Below are positions 51,337-60,911 of a stretch of DNA of 64,000 nt, in pieces. Source of the stretch: Chitinophaga filiformis (GTDB lineage Bacteria; Bacteroidota; Bacteroidia; Chitinophagales; Chitinophagaceae); assembly GCF_021646545.1 (NCBI RefSeq), contig NZ_JAKIRP010000014.1, forward strand, positions 124,001-188,000, in the 5' to 3' direction. The translations under genes were made by a program, and so were the position numbers. Below the pieces are notes generated by a model. That model was not told the origin of the DNA. It ran no database searches and saw only the letters and a program-made list of their open reading frames with translations. Each line of letters opens with the position of its first letter. The first letter of the stretch is position 1.

Positions 51337-52083
51337 ATGTCACAACTGCTTTCCGTGATCATCCCGGCTTACAATGAAGAAAGATATATATACGATATCC
51401 TTGAAAGGGTGCAGGCTGTAACGCTGAACGGTGACGTGCAGAAAGAGCTGGTGGTGGTAGATGATCATTCAAAAGACAACACGGGTGGCGAAGTAGAACG
51501 TTTCCGCGCGGCCTATCCGCACGTGAAGCTGCAATACGTACGTCACGAAGTAAATAAAGGCAAAGGTGCTGCCCTGCGTACCGGTATCCAGCAGGCCAGC
51601 GGCGACTTCACCATTATACAGGACGCTGACCTTGAATATAACCCGGAAGAATATAACCGCTTGCTGAAACCCATGTTACAAGGTGTGGCAGATGTTGTAT
51701 ATGGCTCACGTTTCATGGGAGACGGTCCTCACCGTATCCTCTTCTTCTGGCATACCATCGGAAACAAGGTCCTCACCTTCCTTTCCAATGCGCTCACCAA
51801 TCTGAACCTGACAGATATGGAGACCTGTTATAAACTGTTCCGCAGCTCCGTTATCAAACAGATCGAACTGAAGGAAAACCGTTTCGGATTTGAGCCGGAG
51901 GTAACCGCGAAGATCAGCCGTGTACCAGGCATTCGTATATACGAAGTAGGTATTGCTTATTACGGCCGTACTTATGCGGAAGGAAAAAAGATCAACTATA
52001 AAGACGGTTTCCGTGCCATTTACTGCATTCTGAAGTACAATATCTTCTCCAGGCAGAAGAAAGTTGTACAGATCAACAAGTAA
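51337..52083 (+). CDS. family 2 glycosyltransferase
   Basis: GT-A fold enzyme, dolichol-phosphate-mannose synthase-like. From the ATG at 51337 (MSQLLSVIIPAYNEE) 248 residues; an ATG ten codons upstream is also possible. Motifs: VIIPAYNEERYI, VVVDDHSKDNTG (first Asp pair), NKGKGAALRTGI, IIQDADLEYNPEEY (DxD), YGSRFMG, DMETCYKLF and FGFEPEVTAKI. No C-terminal membrane segments. It probably transfers a sugar to a polyprenyl phosphate; the next gene (30 bases on) encodes a polytopic glycosyltransferase-like protein that could use that product. Confidence 0.93.
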   Translation: MSQLLSVIIPAYNEERYIYDILERVQAVTLNGDVQKELVVVDDHSKDNTGGEVERFRAAYPHVKLQYVRHEVNKGKGAALRTGIQQASGDFTIIQDADLEYNPEEYNRLLKPMLQGVADVVYGSRFMGDGPHRILFFWHTIGNKVLTFLSNALTNLNLTDMETCYKLFRSSVIKQIELKENRFGFEPEVTAKISRVPGIRIYEVGIAYYGRTYAEGKKINYKDGFRAIYCILKYNIFSRQKKVVQINK

Positions 52084-52113
52084 TCCAATACATCATCTTA
52101 TCATTCCATTATT

Positions 52114-53796
52114 ATGTTATTCCTGTTAATAAAATTCCTGTATATCGTTATACTGTCATTCCTCTATGGATATACGCTGCAGCAATTTATACATAACAGG
52201 ATACTGAAAAACATACCCGCACAACCTCATTTCGCCCTCATCACACTCAATGGCTTTTTTGCCATTACTGTCATCGCTTCCTGCCTGTCTGTCTTTATGC
52301 CACTGGCCGGTCTGGCACATGGTATACTACTCATTATCGGACTGTTTTGCTATATGTTCCAGCGTACTGCCTTACACAGGCTGGTGTCGGATTATGCAGA
52401 ACAGGCACGCAGTGCCGGCAAAACCAGGCAGCTGCTCGTCTTCGCCGCCATCATATATGTACTGTACCTGTCGGCACAGCAGCCTTTTACCTACGACGAA
52501 GGGCTGTATTATGCACAGTTCATCAAATGGATGCAGCGTTATAAAACAGTACCCGGACTGGCCAACCTGCATGAACGCTTTGGTTATAATTCACACTGGC
52601 ACGTGCTTTCAGCTGTGTTCAACTTTTCCTGGCTGAATGGTATTGCTGATAACCGCCTGAATGGTGTGTTGTACCTGCTGACCGTCTTATACCTGCTGCC
52701 CCGTAAGCAGGATGCCAACTTCATTGCCTTGCTGAAAGCTGGCCTGCTGGTGATGGTCAATATGCCGCAGTTTGGCGCTTACTATATTATTGCTCCCGCT
52801 GCAGATACAGCGACATATTATATCAGCTGCCTTGTCATTGTGAGCTGGCTGGAAAAAAGCGCAACAGGAACATCTCCGCTTCAAAGCAACAATGGTGTGT
52901 TCATGCTGCTGGCGCCTATTTTCCTGCTGACGGTCAAAGTTTCTTCCATTCCCATACTCGTACTTACAGTGCTGATGTACTGGCAGGTATTACGTCAGAA
53001 AAATTATGCGCAGTTACTGGCCCTTTGTGGCATCGGCATCGTGGCAGTGGCGCCCTGGTTAATCAGGAATGTCATTCTTTCCGGTTACCTGCTTTTTCCC
53101 ATGGAAATGCCGGACTTCTTTCATACCGGATGGGCAGTACCAACAAAAGTGATACGTTCTACCCGGCTGGATATTACGGTCTTTGCCTTTTACCGTATAT
53201 CAGATATCCCCCGCTATCTTTCCGAGAGTGTTTTACAGCGATTCAGCACCTGGTTCCTGCATAGCCTGCGTATTTATGACAAACTGCTGGTATTGACTAT
53301 GCTCGCATCGCCGGTACTGGTATTTATCCGTCGTAAGCAATTGCCTGCAGGTTTTGTTCCCCTTTACGTCTTTTTAATACTCGGCTGCTGCTTCTGGCTG
53401 AAACAGGCTCCGGATCCCCGCTTCGGCTACAGCTACCTCGCTCCCCTGGCAATACTGACGGCTATACTCTGCTTTCCGAAACTGCAATTACGGCAGGTTC
53501 GTATCCCTGTTTTTTGTGTTACATTACTGTTCCTGGCCGGCACACTGGTATTGCGCCATCATCTGCATCAAGTGTTTGTCAGGGAGAAGATGATCTCTGT
53601 AACGCCGTCCAATGGCATCCTGTTAATGCCCGTGCCTTATGCACCCATGGAAATCATTCAGCACAATGCGCCTTTTCCGGTGAATACAACGCCTAACGGA
53701 CTTTGCTGGACTGCTCCCCTCCCCTGCGCGGATCATCTGCCTGAGGGGGTGAAAAGGCGGGGCAATTCTCTGGGTGATGGGTTCGCTCCTGAGTAA
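52114..53796 (+). CDS. polytopic membrane protein, GT39/PMT-like
   Basis: 560 residues with about eleven or twelve membrane segments (about 1-22, 45-65, 70-88, 110-128, then several to 480). The first periplasmic loop has QQPFTYDEGLYYAQFIKWMQ, a DE-bearing motif typical of GT-C glycosyltransferases, and FGYNSHWHVLSAVFNFSWL. A soluble end region GLCWTAPLPCADHLPEG closes the protein. It follows the GT2 gene by 30 bases and is likely to use its lipid-linked sugar on an envelope acceptor. The family is not certain. Confidence 0.85.
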   Translation: MLFLLIKFLYIVILSFLYGYTLQQFIHNRILKNIPAQPHFALITLNGFFAITVIASCLSVFMPLAGLAHGILLIIGLFCYMFQRTALHRLVSDYAEQARSAGKTRQLLVFAAIIYVLYLSAQQPFTYDEGLYYAQFIKWMQRYKTVPGLANLHERFGYNSHWHVLSAVFNFSWLNGIADNRLNGVLYLLTVLYLLPRKQDANFIALLKAGLLVMVNMPQFGAYYIIAPAADTATYYISCLVIVSWLEKSATGTSPLQSNNGVFMLLAPIFLLTVKVSSIPILVLTVLMYWQVLRQKNYAQLLALCGIGIVAVAPWLIRNVILSGYLLFPMEMPDFFHTGWAVPTKVIRSTRLDITVFAFYRISDIPRYLSESVLQRFSTWFLHSLRIYDKLLVLTMLASPVLVFIRRKQLPAGFVPLYVFLILGCCFWLKQAPDPRFGYSYLAPLAILTAILCFPKLQLRQVRIPVFCVTLLFLAGTLVLRHHLHQVFVREKMISVTPSNGILLMPVPYAPMEIIQHNAPFPVNTTPNGLCWTAPLPCADHLPEGVKRRGNSLGDGFAPE

Positions 53797-53812
53797 TGTT
53801 TGATCCTTGCTT

Positions 53813-53878
53813 CGCCGTCGCTTGTTCGTTGCTAGTTCGTTGCTAGTTCGTTGCTTGTTCGTTGCTTGTTCGTCCAGG
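53813..53878. repeat. 11-bp tandem repeat, about six units
   Basis: GTTCGTTGCTA at 53824 and 53835, GTTCGTTGCTT at 53846 and 53857, with diverged units before and after. Same unit as the array at 201-244 with C to T at position 7. Confidence 0.92.
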
Positions 53879-54464
53879 GTTGTTTTGTTTCCCGGTGTGT
53901 TGTCATTCGGGGTTAAAACCGGTTACAAACGCACCGGGGGGTGAAACCGTACGAGCCCGGGGTTACCCCCCGCTACACACGGCACTTAGCGGAGCCGATC
54001 GGCGTTCTGTTCCCCGGTTTATTGCGGAGATCTCATCTCTGCCCGCGCTGTGTCGTCTCTGCTTGTTCTCTCCGTCTTCTCTGCCTGGTCTCTGCTTGTT
54101 CTCTCAGCTCATATACCAGGCTGTTCTTTTGCCCAAAATACGCTTTAAACATGCCGTATACATGTCGCATCCCCGACGCATCTATGCCTTTAGGTTGGAC
54201 ATGGAAACACGTTCGGTTGTTATTGCGGCACTATAGGTGCAGAATTTTCCATAGGAGGCGCCTTCTCCTGGTCCGGCTGTAAACCGGTTGATCGCGATTG
54301 CTGATGCAATGTTAGCCCAATTATTGCCGACACTTTGAACCAGGTCCGTAGGACCCTAAACCATGTCCATAAGACGCCAAAATAAGGGTGCACCATTCAG
54401 AAATCCGGTCAACAAAAAATGTTCTTTTACTTCAGAAACCCTTGCATGTTTCCTGCATATGATC
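53879..54464. other. gene-poor repeat-rich region
   Basis: No convincing gene. Contains GGGGTTA...CCGG duplications (53910-53980), a GTCTCTGCTTGTTCTCT direct repeat (near 54053 and 54087), and a 20-bp duplicated hairpin AGGTCCGTAGGACC / ATGTCCATAAGACG near 54340. Two overlapping ORFs here are composed of these repeats. Confidence 0.5.
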
Positions 54465-54565
54465 TGCATGTGACTAGCATATGACTAGCATATACTTCCG
54501 ATAATCCTCCGATTCGATCGGAAGATTATCGGAGGTATATGCTAGTCATATGCTAGTTATATGCA
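54465..54565. repeat. long palindrome A
   Basis: Arms of about 49 bases with only four mismatches around a 3-base centre (near 54514-54516). The outer part is built of 11-bp units (TAGCATATGAC). The inner 37-bp arms are TAGCATATACTTCCG...CCGAT against ATCGG...TATATGCTAG with two mismatches. Strong hairpin or cruciform potential. Confidence 0.9.
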
Positions 54566-54629
54566 ACTCAAGTGCCCCCTCTCTTAGTCCTGAAAGTTTA
54601 CTTTTTCCCGGTTTTGGCTCGCTTTGATA

Positions 54630-54709
54630 CCGCTTTGATACCGCTAATCCTACGTTGATCCTACGTTCATGAACGTAAGATTAACGTAGGATTAGCGGTA
54701 TCAAAGCGG
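54630..54709. repeat. long palindrome B
   Basis: Two 38-base arms (54630-54667 and 54672-54709) match at 36 of 38 positions around CATG. Each arm begins or ends with CCGCTTTGATACCGCTAATC or its complement and has an internal 11-bp direct repeat (ATCCTACGTTG). Extra GCTTTGATACC copies abut the left arm. Confidence 0.92.
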
Positions 54710-55070
54710 AACCTTAACGGCAATTGTCTTAGTCAGTCTTAGTACAGGGGAACTTTACAGTTTTTAAGGTGAGGATCAGGATTGGCTTTACAGGTGATTG
54801 TAAATTCAGTATGGACTTTACAGCTGTGCAAATTACGCTTTACACAGCTATTTCTTCCACTTTTACCTTGTTTCCAGCCTTCCATTTTCGCTTTAATACA
54901 CTGTGCTGGTACGGAAGAATTTTTATTGTGAAGGTGTAGGATTGACTTTACTGATACCCGACCGCCGTTCTGTCTGAAAATACGAAAGCGACACAATGCG
55001 TAGTGACAATTCTTCATCAGTCCGCTATGTAAACATTTTGTACTTTTATTTAATATTTCAGTAATATCCT
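54710..55070. other. intergenic region
   Basis: No confident gene. A 92-codon minus frame (54739-55017) is built around repeated CTTTACA(G) words and is not supported. TACTTTTA near 55040 may be a -7 element for the next gene. Confidence 0.4.
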
Positions 55071-55739
55071 ATGAGTAGAATCCTATTATCCTTATCGCTG
55101 GCAACAGTGTTGTGTGGTTGTGGCGTATCCGGAAAACAGAAATTTCCTTCATCGACAAAAGACTACGCACTGGCAGATGCAATGCATTACGACCATGCAA
55201 TTATTGACGCACTAAGAGAAACAGTATCAGGCAGCATTAACAGATTAAAACCTACTACAGACGAGGCGATCGACAACACAAAACTGGGAGAGGCGCTGCA
55301 ATTCGAGTATGAAGTGAATGCAGATAATGCGGAACATTATGAGCAGCTCAGAACATCATTAAAAAAGCAGGGATATCTGCTGTTTAAATCGGAAGAAAAT
55401 TTTGGTACTACTCCCGATAAATTTGCAGTCCTGAAAAGCAAGGATCAATTCGATATCGTAAAATTCCGGGCTACTACGGGAGCGAATTACAACATCAGCA
55501 ATGACAGCATCATGTTGAAACTGCATGAATGGTACGAACAACAACCTTTTGAGATCACGGGAGCAGACGCCGACTGGGTGGAGGTACATTTGCTCAGACT
55601 TACAGCCCCTGCCTCGCTCTCATTTGCGAACGAAGTAGCTGCATTCTGCCCTGACCTGACCGAACAGGGCACTGAAACGGTAGAAAACCTGGCCGCTGAA
55701 ATGCTGCAAACCAGGCGTTTATTTCTCTGGTGGGATTAA
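55071..55739 (+). CDS. DUF4253 lipoprotein
   Basis: 222 residues. Signal peptide with lipobox (LCGC, Cys about 17). The C-terminal third matches DUF4253 (PF14062): WYEQQPFEITGADADWVEVH, FANEVAAFCPDLTEQGTETV and the terminal RLFLWWD, the family's strong signature. The middle (about 65-135) has YEQLRTSLKKQGYLLFKSEE. Function unknown; some members accompany toxin-immunity or surface systems. Monocistronic, ending at a terminator. Confidence 0.85.
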   Translation: MSRILLSLSLATVLCGCGVSGKQKFPSSTKDYALADAMHYDHAIIDALRETVSGSINRLKPTTDEAIDNTKLGEALQFEYEVNADNAEHYEQLRTSLKKQGYLLFKSEENFGTTPDKFAVLKSKDQFDIVKFRATTGANYNISNDSIMLKLHEWYEQQPFEITGADADWVEVHLLRLTAPASLSFANEVAAFCPDLTEQGTETVENLAAEMLQTRRLFLWWD

Positions 55740-55760
55740 ATAACAGTATTTTAACATTCG

Positions 55761-55792
55761 AAGCCGTCCTGTTCAGTCAGGGCGGCTTTTTT
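55761..55792 (+). terminator. terminator of the DUF4253 gene
   Basis: AAGCCGTCCTG / CAGGGCGGCTT (one G-T pair) with a 6-base loop and a run of six T. Confidence 0.85.
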
Positions 55793-56066
55793 GCAGCCTA
55801 TACCTGCGTTAGAGCCTTTGAAACGGCCCAGCCCTGCTGCTTTCCCCTTAAAATTGCCTTCCTGCTGCCATAATACGGCATTTAGCCTTCACTATGTGCA
55901 AATAATTCATAATTTTACAGGCCTTGCCAAAACCGGGTTTCAGTCTGACAGCTTGTCATCCGATGTTGCATAAGCACAATATTTGGGTAAGGTAGTCAAG
56001 CAGGATGGGGCTATTTCGTCCGTTGACTGTACAACTGTTTTAACAATCATTCGTAATAAACACAAC

Positions 56067-59000
56067 ATGTTAGGTTTTTTAACTAAACTTTTTGGCGGGC
56101 ACAAGTCGGAGAGAGATATCAAAGCCATCGAGCCTTTGGTGAGGCAGATCAATGAAGCGTTTGAAAAACTGCAATCCCTTCCTGTAGACCAGCTGCGCAA
56201 CAAAACGCAGGAGTTCCGCCTGCGTATCAGTACGCATCTGTCAAAAATCGACGGTACCATTGCCGAAAAGAAAGCTGCGGCTGAAAATGTACATGACGTA
56301 GCAGAGAAAGACACTATCTATCAGGAGATTGATAAACTAAAGAAAGATCGTGATACGCAACTGGAAGAAGTACTGAAGGAGATCATGCCTGAAGCCTTCG
56401 CCGTTGTAAAAGAAACTGCACGCCGCTTTTCACAGAATGCCACCATCACGGCTACGGCTACCCCGTTGGACCGGCAGCTGGCAGTGAAAAAGGATTATGT
56501 CACTATAGAAGGTGACAATGTGACGTGGAAGAACAGCTGGAGTGCAGCCGGTAATATTGTTACCTGGAACATGATCCACTATGATGTACAGCTCATAGGT
56601 GGTATCGTGCTCCATCAGGGTAAAATCTCTGAAATGGCTACGGGTGAAGGTAAAACCCTCGTATCTACCCTCCCTGCTTACCTGAACGCCCTGGGCGGTG
56701 AAGGTGTGCATGTGGTAACTGTGAACGACTACCTGGCCCGTCGTGACTCCGAATGGAACGGCCCTATCTTCGAATTCCTCGGCATTACAGTAGATTGTAT
56801 CGATAAACACCAGCCTAATACCCCTGAACGCCGTAATGCGTATCTGGCGGATATTACCTATGGTACAAATAACGAGTTCGGCTTTGACTACCTGCGTGAT
56901 AATATGGTGCATAGCCCTGACGAAATGGTACAGCGTAAACACCACTTCGCTATGGTCGATGAGGTGGATAGCGTACTGATCGACGATGCGCGTACCCCGC
57001 TCATCATCTCCGGTCCTATCCCGCGTGGGGAAGAACAGGAGTTCTACGCACTGAAGCCACGTATCCAGCAGCTGGTGGAAGCACAGCGCAGAGCAACCAA
57101 CCAGTTCCTGATCGAAGCTAAAAAACTGATCGCTGAAGGCAAAGACGATCCGAAAACCGGCGGTCTGGCCCTGATGCGTGCATGGCGTGGTTTACCAAAG
57201 AACAGCGCCCTGATCAAATACCTCAGCGAACCTGGCATAAAAGTGCTGTTGCAGAAAGCTGAAAACTACTACCTGGCAGATCAGCAACGTGAAATGCCAA
57301 AAGTAGATGAAGAACTGTACTTCACTATCGACGAAAAGAATAACAGCGTTGACCTGACTGAAAAAGGTATCGGTCTGATCACCAAAGCCGGTGAAGACCC
57401 TCACTTCTTCATCATGCCTGACGTTGGTTCCGAGATAGCAGAGATAGAAAAGAGCAAAGAATCCGCAGATGAAAAGCTTCGCCGCAAAGAAGCGCTCCTG
57501 CAGGACTTCGCTCAGAAATCAGACCGTATCCACTCCGTTCAGCAGTTGCTGAAAGCATATACCCTCTTTGATAAAGACGTGGAATATGTAGTGATGGAAG
57601 GTAAAGTGAAAATAGTAGACGAGCAGACAGGTCGTATCCTGGATGGCCGTCGTTACTCCGATGGTCTGCACCAGGCAATCGAAGCAAAGGAAAATGTGAA
57701 AGTAGAAGCCGCCACACAGACCTTCGCTACCGTAACCCTGCAGAACTACTTCCGTATGTATCACAAACTGGCAGGTATGACCGGTACGGCTACCACAGAA
57801 GCAGGTGAGTTCTGGGAGATCTACAAGCTGGATGTGGTAACCATTCCAACCAACCTGCCGATCACCCGTAAGGATGCGGAAGACCTGGTGTACAAAACCA
57901 AACGCGATAAGTACAAAGCTGTTATAGAAGAGATCAAGGTATTGCAGACTGCTGGCCGTCCGGTACTGGTAGGTACCACCTCCGTAGAGGTATCCGAATT
58001 GCTGAGCAAGATGCTCACCTTCGAAAAGGTACCGCACAATGTATTGAACGCGAAACAGCACGCACGTGAAGCACAGATCGTAGCAGAGGCTGGTCTGGCC
58101 GGCGCTGTGACCATCGCTACCAACATGGCGGGTCGTGGTACGGATATCAAGCTCGGCGCTGGTGTGAAAGAAGCTGGTGGTCTTGCCATCATCGGTACTG
58201 AACGCCATGAAAGCCGCCGTGTAGACCGTCAGTTACGTGGTCGTGCAGGTCGTCAGGGAGATCCCGGTACTTCACAGTTCTTCGTATCTCTGGAAGATGA
58301 CCTGATGCGTATGTTCGGTTCCGACCGTATTGCCGGTCTGATGGACCGTATGGGCTATAAAGAAGGAGAAGTGATCCAGCACAGCATGATCACCAAATCT
58401 ATCGAAAGAGCACAGCGTAAAGTAGAAGAGAACAACTTCGGTATCCGTAAGCGTCTCCTCGAATACGATGACGTAATGAACAAACAGCGTACTGTGATCT
58501 ACAACAAACGTAATCACGCCCTGTTTGGCGAACGTCTGGCTATTGACATCGACAACGCCTTCTACGATGTGGCAGAAAACCTGGTGACCACTCACAAGGA
58601 TTCCGGTGATCATGAAGCCTTCAAAGTGGATGTGATCGTCAACTTTGCTATCGATACCGACATCACCCAGGAAGACCTGGCCCGTGTAGATATCAATACA
58701 CTCGCTACCCGTCTCTATCAGCAGGCGAAAGAAAGCTACGAGCGTAAAACAACTGAACTTGCGGAGAACACACTGCCGGTTATTGAGCAGATCTACCGCG
58801 AACAGGGACATCATATCGAGAATATCTCTATCCCATTCACTGATGGCAAGAGAGGTATGAACGTGCTGGCTAATCTGCAGAAGGTAGTAGACACCAAAGG
58901 TTACGAAACTATCAATGCACTGGAACGCAGCATTACGCTTTCACTGATCGACGATGCGTGGAAAGAACACCTGCGTGCTATGGACGACCTGAAACAATCC

Positions 59001-59426
59001 GTTCAGGGAGCCGTATACGAACAGAAAGATCCATTGCTGATCTATAAATTCGAAGCATTCAACCTCTTCAAAGACCTGAATGCAGAAACCAGCCGTGAGA
59101 TCGTTTCCTTCCTCTGCAGATCTGGTATTCCTGTTCAGGAAGACAATCGTCCTCCTCAGCAGCAGCAGCAACAGGTGCAGGAACGTCCTGCGCAACCACA
59201 GATCCGTGAAGGGCATGAAGAAAAGACTGATATGAGCCGTATGCGTGCTTCTCATCAGGAATTCGAAAGCAGTAACGGTCATACGATGGTAGCAGAAGAA
59301 TATGCCACCAATGCTGAACCGGCAAAACAGGAACCCGTGAAAGCAGGTCCGAAAGTTGGCAGGAATGATCCTTGTCCTTGCGGAAGCGGTAAGAAGTTTA
59401 AACAATGTCACGGAAAAGATCTCTAA
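56067..59426 (+). CDS. secA: preprotein translocase ATPase SecA
   Basis: Motor of the Sec translocon. From the ATG at 56067 (MLGFLTKLFGGHKSERD) it has 1119 residues, typical for Bacteroidota, whose SecA has a large insertion in the first nucleotide-binding domain (about 300-400). Motifs: EMATGEGKTLVSTLPAYLNA (Walker A), MVDEVDSVLIDDARTPLIISG (DEAD-like Walker B), TIATNMAGRGTDIKLG, GRAGRQGDPGTSQFF, and the C-terminal Zn site CPCGSGKKFKQCHG. A 28-codon upstream extension of the frame has no SecA character and is rejected. It stands alone with its own terminator. Confidence 0.98.
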   Translation: MLGFLTKLFGGHKSERDIKAIEPLVRQINEAFEKLQSLPVDQLRNKTQEFRLRISTHLSKIDGTIAEKKAAAENVHDVAEKDTIYQEIDKLKKDRDTQLEEVLKEIMPEAFAVVKETARRFSQNATITATATPLDRQLAVKKDYVTIEGDNVTWKNSWSAAGNIVTWNMIHYDVQLIGGIVLHQGKISEMATGEGKTLVSTLPAYLNALGGEGVHVVTVNDYLARRDSEWNGPIFEFLGITVDCIDKHQPNTPERRNAYLADITYGTNNEFGFDYLRDNMVHSPDEMVQRKHHFAMVDEVDSVLIDDARTPLIISGPIPRGEEQEFYALKPRIQQLVEAQRRATNQFLIEAKKLIAEGKDDPKTGGLALMRAWRGLPKNSALIKYLSEPGIKVLLQKAENYYLADQQREMPKVDEELYFTIDEKNNSVDLTEKGIGLITKAGEDPHFFIMPDVGSEIAEIEKSKESADEKLRRKEALLQDFAQKSDRIHSVQQLLKAYTLFDKDVEYVVMEGKVKIVDEQTGRILDGRRYSDGLHQAIEAKENVKVEAATQTFATVTLQNYFRMYHKLAGMTGTATTEAGEFWEIYKLDVVTIPTNLPITRKDAEDLVYKTKRDKYKAVIEEIKVLQTAGRPVLVGTTSVEVSELLSKMLTFEKVPHNVLNAKQHAREAQIVAEAGLAGAVTIATNMAGRGTDIKLGAGVKEAGGLAIIGTERHESRRVDRQLRGRAGRQGDPGTSQFFVSLEDDLMRMFGSDRIAGLMDRMGYKEGEVIQHSMITKSIERAQRKVEENNFGIRKRLLEYDDVMNKQRTVIYNKRNHALFGERLAIDIDNAFYDVAENLVTTHKDSGDHEAFKVDVIVNFAIDTDITQEDLARVDINTLATRLYQQAKESYERKTTELAENTLPVIEQIYREQGHHIENISIPFTDGKRGMNVLANLQKVVDTKGYETINALERSITLSLIDDAWKEHLRAMDDLKQSVQGAVYEQKDPLLIYKFEAFNLFKDLNAETSREIVSFLCRSGIPVQEDNRPPQQQQQQVQERPAQPQIREGHEEKTDMSRMRASHQEFESSNGHTMVAEEYATNAEPAKQEPVKAGPKVGRNDPCPCGSGKKFKQCHGKDL

Positions 59427-59444
59427 TTCCGTAGAGATATAAAG

Positions 59445-59482
59445 AAAGGGCCTGTATCAATATATGATACAGGCCCTTTTTC
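59445..59482 (+). terminator. terminator of secA
   Basis: AAAGGGCCTGTATCA / TGATACAGGCCCTTT perfect 15-bp stem with a short loop, followed by TTCATTTG. Confidence 0.92.
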
Positions 59483-59527
59483 ATTTGTATACCTGAATAT
59501 TTTTCCCTTTTGTTAGCGTTTTTTTGG

Positions 59528-59535
59528 TAGATTTG
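59528..59535 (+). promoter_or_regulatory. -7 element, first lipoprotein paralogue
   Basis: TAGATTTG, an exact TAnnTTTG match, preceded by TTTTTTTTGG; a TTTG lies 15 bases upstream, slightly short for a -33. The 235-base leader to 59771 resembles that of the second paralogue. Confidence 0.6.
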
Positions 59536-59770
59536 GTTACACGTCAGTCTTATTGCTTTTGGCGACAACCAGCATGGTATAAAGACACTATAAGATTCAC
59601 CTCAAAGGATCATACGACCCCATTATCAACAGTTTTTATTTCTCATAATTCGTCACGCGGCGGGGCTTGCGGTTGTAGTAACTGCCCGATTTGCCAACGC
59701 CAGGATATACCACCACGCAAGGCTATTGTAATTATGCATCCATTTCACAGGTAACTAAAACCTCTTATGT

Positions 59771-60532
59771 ATGACCACCAAAATCATCCTCAGCTTATGC
59801 TGTCTGATAGCATTCTATTCAATATCATCATGTACTAAAGATGACCTGAAACGTAAAGGAGACATCACTGGTAAAGTAGTCGTGTATGACTCACTGGGAA
59901 GGCCGCTTAGCGATTATTCCGGTGTACAGGTGATAATAGATTCCACGAACCGGTCAACGCTCACTGATGCCAGTGGCGCTTACGTTTTCCACCGTGTGCC
60001 TGCCGGCATATATAATTTTTCATTTAAGAAAGAAGGTTATGGTACTTATCGTATCATTCGCCAGCAGCATGCTGGCGGGTCACAACCCACGCGTCTGGAT
60101 ACTGCAGATGTAGGTAAGATCTACGATGGTCCGCCGGTAACGCTTTACACCATCATTTCACTGGGAGGGCCCAATAGCACCGAGCGATTCACATATACTG
60201 AATTTGCCGCTCCCTTTCGTATTCCTGCGCCCACCGTATTGTATATCAGTAATCAGCCGGAAATTTCTTCAACAAACTTCGTCATCAACATCAGATATAC
60301 TAATGCCTTTATTCCCGAAGGGAATATGGCCTACCAAACCGAGTCATTTCAGCCTTATGTAGCGGTCCACCCGATCCTGCACAATTCACCATATCTCAAA
60401 GCAGTCCTGGCATTTGACAACGTCAGGGACATTCATTACATAGATGAAGAGGGGCGTACAATATATCCATGCACCGGCAAAATATTTGAAGAGCCGCCGA
60501 CGTCACGCACAGGTGCTAAAGTGAAAAGGTAA
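59771..60532 (+). CDS. regulatory-domain lipoprotein, paralogue 1
   Basis: 253 residues. Lipobox SISSC (about 17). A carboxypeptidase-regulatory/CnaB-like beta domain follows (about 30-115): GKVVVYDSLGRPLSDYSGVQ, DSTNRSTLTDASGAYVFHRVPAGIYNFSFKKEGYGTYRI. The C-terminal half is a poorly conserved beta domain with FDNVRDIHYIDEEGRTIYPC. It lacks the GPP collagen stretch of its three neighbours. Paralogous to the next three genes; function unknown, probably surface-exposed. Confidence 0.9.
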   Translation: MTTKIILSLCCLIAFYSISSCTKDDLKRKGDITGKVVVYDSLGRPLSDYSGVQVIIDSTNRSTLTDASGAYVFHRVPAGIYNFSFKKEGYGTYRIIRQQHAGGSQPTRLDTADVGKIYDGPPVTLYTIISLGGPNSTERFTYTEFAAPFRIPAPTVLYISNQPEISSTNFVINIRYTNAFIPEGNMAYQTESFQPYVAVHPILHNSPYLKAVLAFDNVRDIHYIDEEGRTIYPCTGKIFEEPPTSRTGAKVKR

Positions 60533-60911
60533 CTACCGGGACATCTTTATTACTTACCTGTAGCCTGTCTTCGTCAACGCTTCAGATTTTTTTTCATTTC
60601 CCGACAGACGAAAGGTTTTTTTGCGTAGATTTGATTAAGCGAATTCGCTATTGCTATGTAGAACCAAAGAATGGCTCAAGAATACTCGTTAAAGATCAAC
60701 CTCAAAAAATCATCAATTCAACCCCAGTAATCAGTAATTTATTTTTCTATTAACCTTATCATCATGAAGCAGCGTTTATTGCTGTTATAAGTTTCACGTT
60801 GGCCTTTTACCGCCGGAATATATGTAGGACACAATACGATTTAGTTATATGACTCAAGGATGCAATGTCATGGTAATATCTGTTTGAACACTTCGATTAA
60901 CCTCTTAATGT
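60533..60911 (+). other. duplicated leader of paralogue 2
   Basis: No gene. Contains a -7 element and a stretch similar to the leader before 59771 (shared TTTTTTTGCGTAGATTTG-like block, ACCTCAAA and CATGAAG features), so promoter and leader appear duplicated with the gene. Confidence 0.6.
60626..60633 (+). promoter_or_regulatory. -7 element, second lipoprotein paralogue
   Basis: TAGATTTG, identical to the element at 59528 and similarly preceded by a T-run. It leaves a leader of about 280 bases before the gene at 60912. Confidence 0.6.

Noticed and set aside
53862..54282. Two overlapping ORFs after the GT-C-like gene
   Set aside because: They translate direct repeats and GC-rich words, overlap each other in different frames and have no recognisable domain.
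54739..55017. 92-codon minus ORF
   Set aside because: Built around repeated CTTTACA words, no family, no promoter or neighbour; may be chance.
55983..56066. 28-codon upstream extension of SecA
   Set aside because: The segment has no SecA similarity; SecA starts with MLGFLTKLFGG.
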